Origin: a virus | Virus record (IMG/VR): IMGVR_UViG_3300030117_001006 | Span: 1 to 33,420 of that record | Strand: one strand, 5' to 3' | Length of the DNA: 33,420 nucleotides | Shown here: in pieces, positions 31,978-33,420 of the stretch | Position numbering within the stretch: the first letter of the stretch is position 1 | Layout of the letters: every line of letters begins with the position of its first letter | Program-made: the position numbers and the translations under genes | The notes under the pieces: generated by a model | The model's input: the letters and a program-made list of their open reading frames with translations, nothing else | Told to the model about the DNA's origin: nothing | Databases searched by the model: none

Positions 31978-32378
31978 TGACAATTAATAAAGTAATATTA
32001 GTAGGTAACTTAGGGAATGATCCAGAAGTTAAAATATCTACTAAGGAAAAGAAGTTCGCCAAACTATCTGTAGCAACACATGAGAAGTTTAAGAATGCTA
32101 AAGGCGAACTAGTAGAAAGAACACAATGGCACAATGTAGTTGTGTTCGATCCAAGATTAGCTGAAACAATAGAGAAGCATTACAAGAAGGGAATGCAAAT
32201 CTATGTAGAAGGACAATTAGAAACTAGAAAATATGAACATAATGGTGAAACCAAATATGCAACAGAAGTTGTAGTTCCACAGTTTTCTGGTGATATTAAA
32301 ATTGTCGGGACTAAAGGATCAGCACCTAAAGAGTCATCAAGTAATGATGATGATGAAGGAGCAGATATACCATTTTAA
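31977..32378 (+). CDS. ssb: Single-stranded DNA-binding protein
   Basis: 133 residues from ATG 31977, preferred over an upstream start because GGAAGGAG precedes it and TAATG overlaps the previous stop. OB-fold motifs: 'NKVILVGNLGNDPEVKISTKEKKFAKLSVATHEKF' (bacterial SSB opening), 'ERTQWHNVVVFDPRLAETIEKHYKKGMQIYVEGQLETRKYEHNGETKYATEVVV'. The C-terminus is the acidic partner-binding tail ending 'ADIPF', as in host SSB. It protects single strands and should serve the neighbouring exonuclease/annealer. Confidence 0.95.
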   Translation: MTINKVILVGNLGNDPEVKISTKEKKFAKLSVATHEKFKNAKGELVERTQWHNVVVFDPRLAETIEKHYKKGMQIYVEGQLETRKYEHNGETKYATEVVVPQFSGDIKIVGTKGSAPKESSSNDDDEGADIPF

Positions 32379-32396
32379 TCGAAAGGAAGGTCTATA

Positions 32397-32672
32397 ATGC
32401 CATATCGTAAAGTAACTAAAGGACACTATACAGCTACAGTTCCTAGAACATTTAATGATGATATTGTAATTCATCTAGTTAAGAACAGTAGAGCCAGTAG
32501 TTATGTTGGTAGTGAGTCATGGCAGATAGTTGTTGATGACAGTTATGTGAATGCTGAGAAGAAAGTTATAGGGACAGCTGGTTCTTATGCTCTTGCAAAG
32601 AAGAAAGCAAAGACATATATTGAGATGAGGTTATTATCTCATATAGATAGACAATTGGCGTTTGTAGAATAA
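32397..32672 (+). CDS. Small early protein, unknown (91 residues)
   Basis: Sequence is basic and probably mixed alpha/beta: 'HYTATVPRTFNDDIVIHLVKNSRASSYVGSESWQIVVDDSYV' then a helical 'GSYALAKKKAKTYIEMRLLSHIDRQL'. The ATG follows GAAAGGAAGG in a 14-base block identical to one at 28495-28508. It is the last gene before the structured non-coding stretch. No family recognised. Confidence 0.58.
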   Translation: MPYRKVTKGHYTATVPRTFNDDIVIHLVKNSRASSYVGSESWQIVVDDSYVNAEKKVIGTAGSYALAKKKAKTYIEMRLLSHIDRQLAFVE

Positions 32673-32983
32673 AGTTTCCATATGGAACTGTGTAGCAAAG
32701 CTGGTGGCTATAAGACTACACAAAAACGGCAAGGATAGTGCCAAGGGGAGTTTCCCAAAACTATCCACAAGTTTCGTGATATTGATTAGCTATCAGTATC
32801 GGCTGACTGAACAACTCTAAAACAGAGGGGTAAGGTACACTCGAGAGGAAGTATGGGCAAATGCCTGAGGTAATCGAGGGTGGTTGTAAGTAGGCATGAT
32901 CAGAGGTTTATCTGTAGCCGAAAGCTTGTGGGTGATACAACTAATCCCACGCCCTTGGCGAATTTAACAAAGGAGTAATTATA
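32673..32983 (+). ncRNA. Candidate structured non-coding RNA or leader
   Basis: 311 bases with no plausible gene, richer in G+C (28 of 60 at 32701-32760) than flanking genes. Successive hairpins: AGTT(T)CC/GGAACT (32673-32689); GTGTAG/CTACAC (32690-32695 with 32716-32721) with inner AGC/GCT; GGATAGT/ACTATCC (32733-32739 with 32760-32766) enclosing GGGA/TCCC; TGATA/TATCA (32777-32795); CTCT/AGAG (32815-32827); CTCGA/TCGAG (32840-32878) enclosing GGC/GCC; CAGA/TCTG inside GGC/GCC (32893-32919); GTGGG/CCCAC (32928-32950). It ends at the AAAGGAG site of the next gene. Could be a stand-alone RNA or a long regulatory leader. Confidence 0.6.
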
Positions 32984-33205
32984 ATGTCTGATTTACAAAA
33001 TACTATTGAAGAACATGCAGTTTCTTTAGTTGAAGAAACAGTTAATGATTTTGATTTTGATTCAATCATTGAAGATGCTATATACACTTACATTAACGAC
33101 AATCCTGATGTCGTTAGAAATGCTGTTAGAGATTCCTTGTCTACACTATCTATGAATGATAGACAAGCTATCAAAGATTTGGTTAAACTATTAAACGAAG
33201 AATAG
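32984..33205 (+). CDS. Small acidic helical protein (73 residues)
   Basis: Sequence 'TIEEHAVSLVEETVNDFDFDSIIEDAIYTYINDNPDVVRNAVRDSLSTLSMNDRQAIKDLVKLL' is acidic and helical with no known domain. A strong AAAGGAG is nine bases before the ATG. It is enclosed by two structured non-coding stretches, which is unusual for this gapless operon, and could be the protein controlled by the upstream RNA structure. Possibly a DNA-mimic-like inhibitor because of its acidic character, but this is speculation. Confidence 0.62.
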   Translation: MSDLQNTIEEHAVSLVEETVNDFDFDSIIEDAIYTYINDNPDVVRNAVRDSLSTLSMNDRQAIKDLVKLLNEE

Positions 33206-33219
33206 TTTCGAAATAAGTT

Positions 33220-33353
33220 TTGTATTGCATATTAAATTTCTAGGGTAACCTTTCGCTCTAGTCCTTTCCAATTGCGATACAACAGGGGTAGGTTTCATAT
33301 CCTCCGCTTTCTCCTACCCCTGTCAGTTTGTAGGAAAGAAAGAATCTACCTAC
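33220..33353 (+). ncRNA. Second structured stretch downstream of the 73-residue gene
   Basis: TTGTATTGC (33220-33228) pairs with GCGATACAA (33274-33282), nine pairs with one G-U, enclosing CTAGGG/CTCTAG (33240-33261). Directly next, ACAGGGGTAGG pairs with CCTACCCCTGT over 11 perfect bases (33282-33292 with 33313-33323, 20-base loop), then GTAGG/CCTAC (33330-33353). Together with the terminator after it, this looks like a 3' UTR or small RNA. No gene fits. Confidence 0.55.
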
Positions 33354-33364
33354 ATATAATACTT

Positions 33365-33419
33365 AAGGCAAGGTAGTAGCCATAATGAGATATCACCCTT
33401 GCCTTTCGTATCTTTTTTT
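33365..33419 (+). terminator. Intrinsic terminator at the right edge
   Basis: AAGGCAAGG (33365-33373) pairs perfectly with CCTTGCCTT (33397-33405), loop of 23 bases, followed after seven to eight bases by a run of seven T (33413-33419). It closes the structured stretch and presumably this early transcription unit. A TATAAT at 33355-33360 lies just upstream but lacks a -35 partner. Confidence 0.7.
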
Positions 33420-33420
33420 A

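Noticed and set aside
32673-32983. Group I intron, RNase P RNA or known self-cleaving ribozyme
   Set aside because: A GAGGAAG string at 32844-32850 recalls RNase P but the other conserved elements are missing; no intron P/Q/R/S elements or hammerhead CTGATGA/GAAA core found by eye.
1-33420. Circular or complete genome with joined ends
   Set aside because: No direct terminal repeat is visible between the two ends, and the left edge cuts a gene; completeness cannot be claimed.

Overview
The window is part of the genome of a short-tailed (podovirus-type), low-G+C double-stranded DNA phage. Evidence: a complete T7-like virion module on the minus strand (portal of the T7 gp8 type, scaffold, major capsid, tail tubes A and B, three internal virion proteins, a fibre with a T7-like N-terminus), TerS and TerL, and a plus-strand block of small early genes with a recombination set (lambda-exonuclease/YqaJ-like nuclease, Rad52-like annealing protein, SSB). 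The AT-rich code and the many small genes resemble marine phages of low-G+C alphaproteobacteria such as SAR11, but the host is inference. No integrase, tRNA, CRISPR array, RNA polymerase or DNA polymerase is visible. A replicase could lie beyond the right edge, so the window is probably incomplete, and it starts inside a minus-strand gene.

Layout. 1-4420 (minus): receptor-binding cluster, with the main fibre and then small fibre-tip and chaperone-like proteins. 4420-14787: internal virion proteins (one with a GH24 lysozyme-like domain) and tail tubes. 14788-16614: a tandem pair of paralogous Lys/Ala-rich proteins with hydrophobic segments. A strong terminator at 16633-16651 separates them from the capsid and its small partner (16659-17768). 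17898-23552: scaffold, portal, small head genes and TerL. 23494-25018: Holliday-junction-resolvase-like nuclease, a 37-residue basic protein, a Cys-rich small protein and TerS. A promoter-like site and a 14-bp palindrome lie at 24203-24273. 25019-25554: divergent, unusually G+C-rich intergenic region full of inverted repeats. 25555-33205 (plus): early genes, many overlapping by a few bases and with strong AAAGGAG ribosome sites.

The genes fit a lytic programme. Early plus-strand genes handle DNA recombination and host interaction. Late minus-strand genes build and fill the head and carry out ejection. The least explained parts are two structured, non-coding, G+C-richer stretches at 32673-32983 and 33206-33420 (the second ending in a terminator), the divergent G+C-rich island, and the paralogous 11-residue-repeat proteins in the middle of the virion operon.
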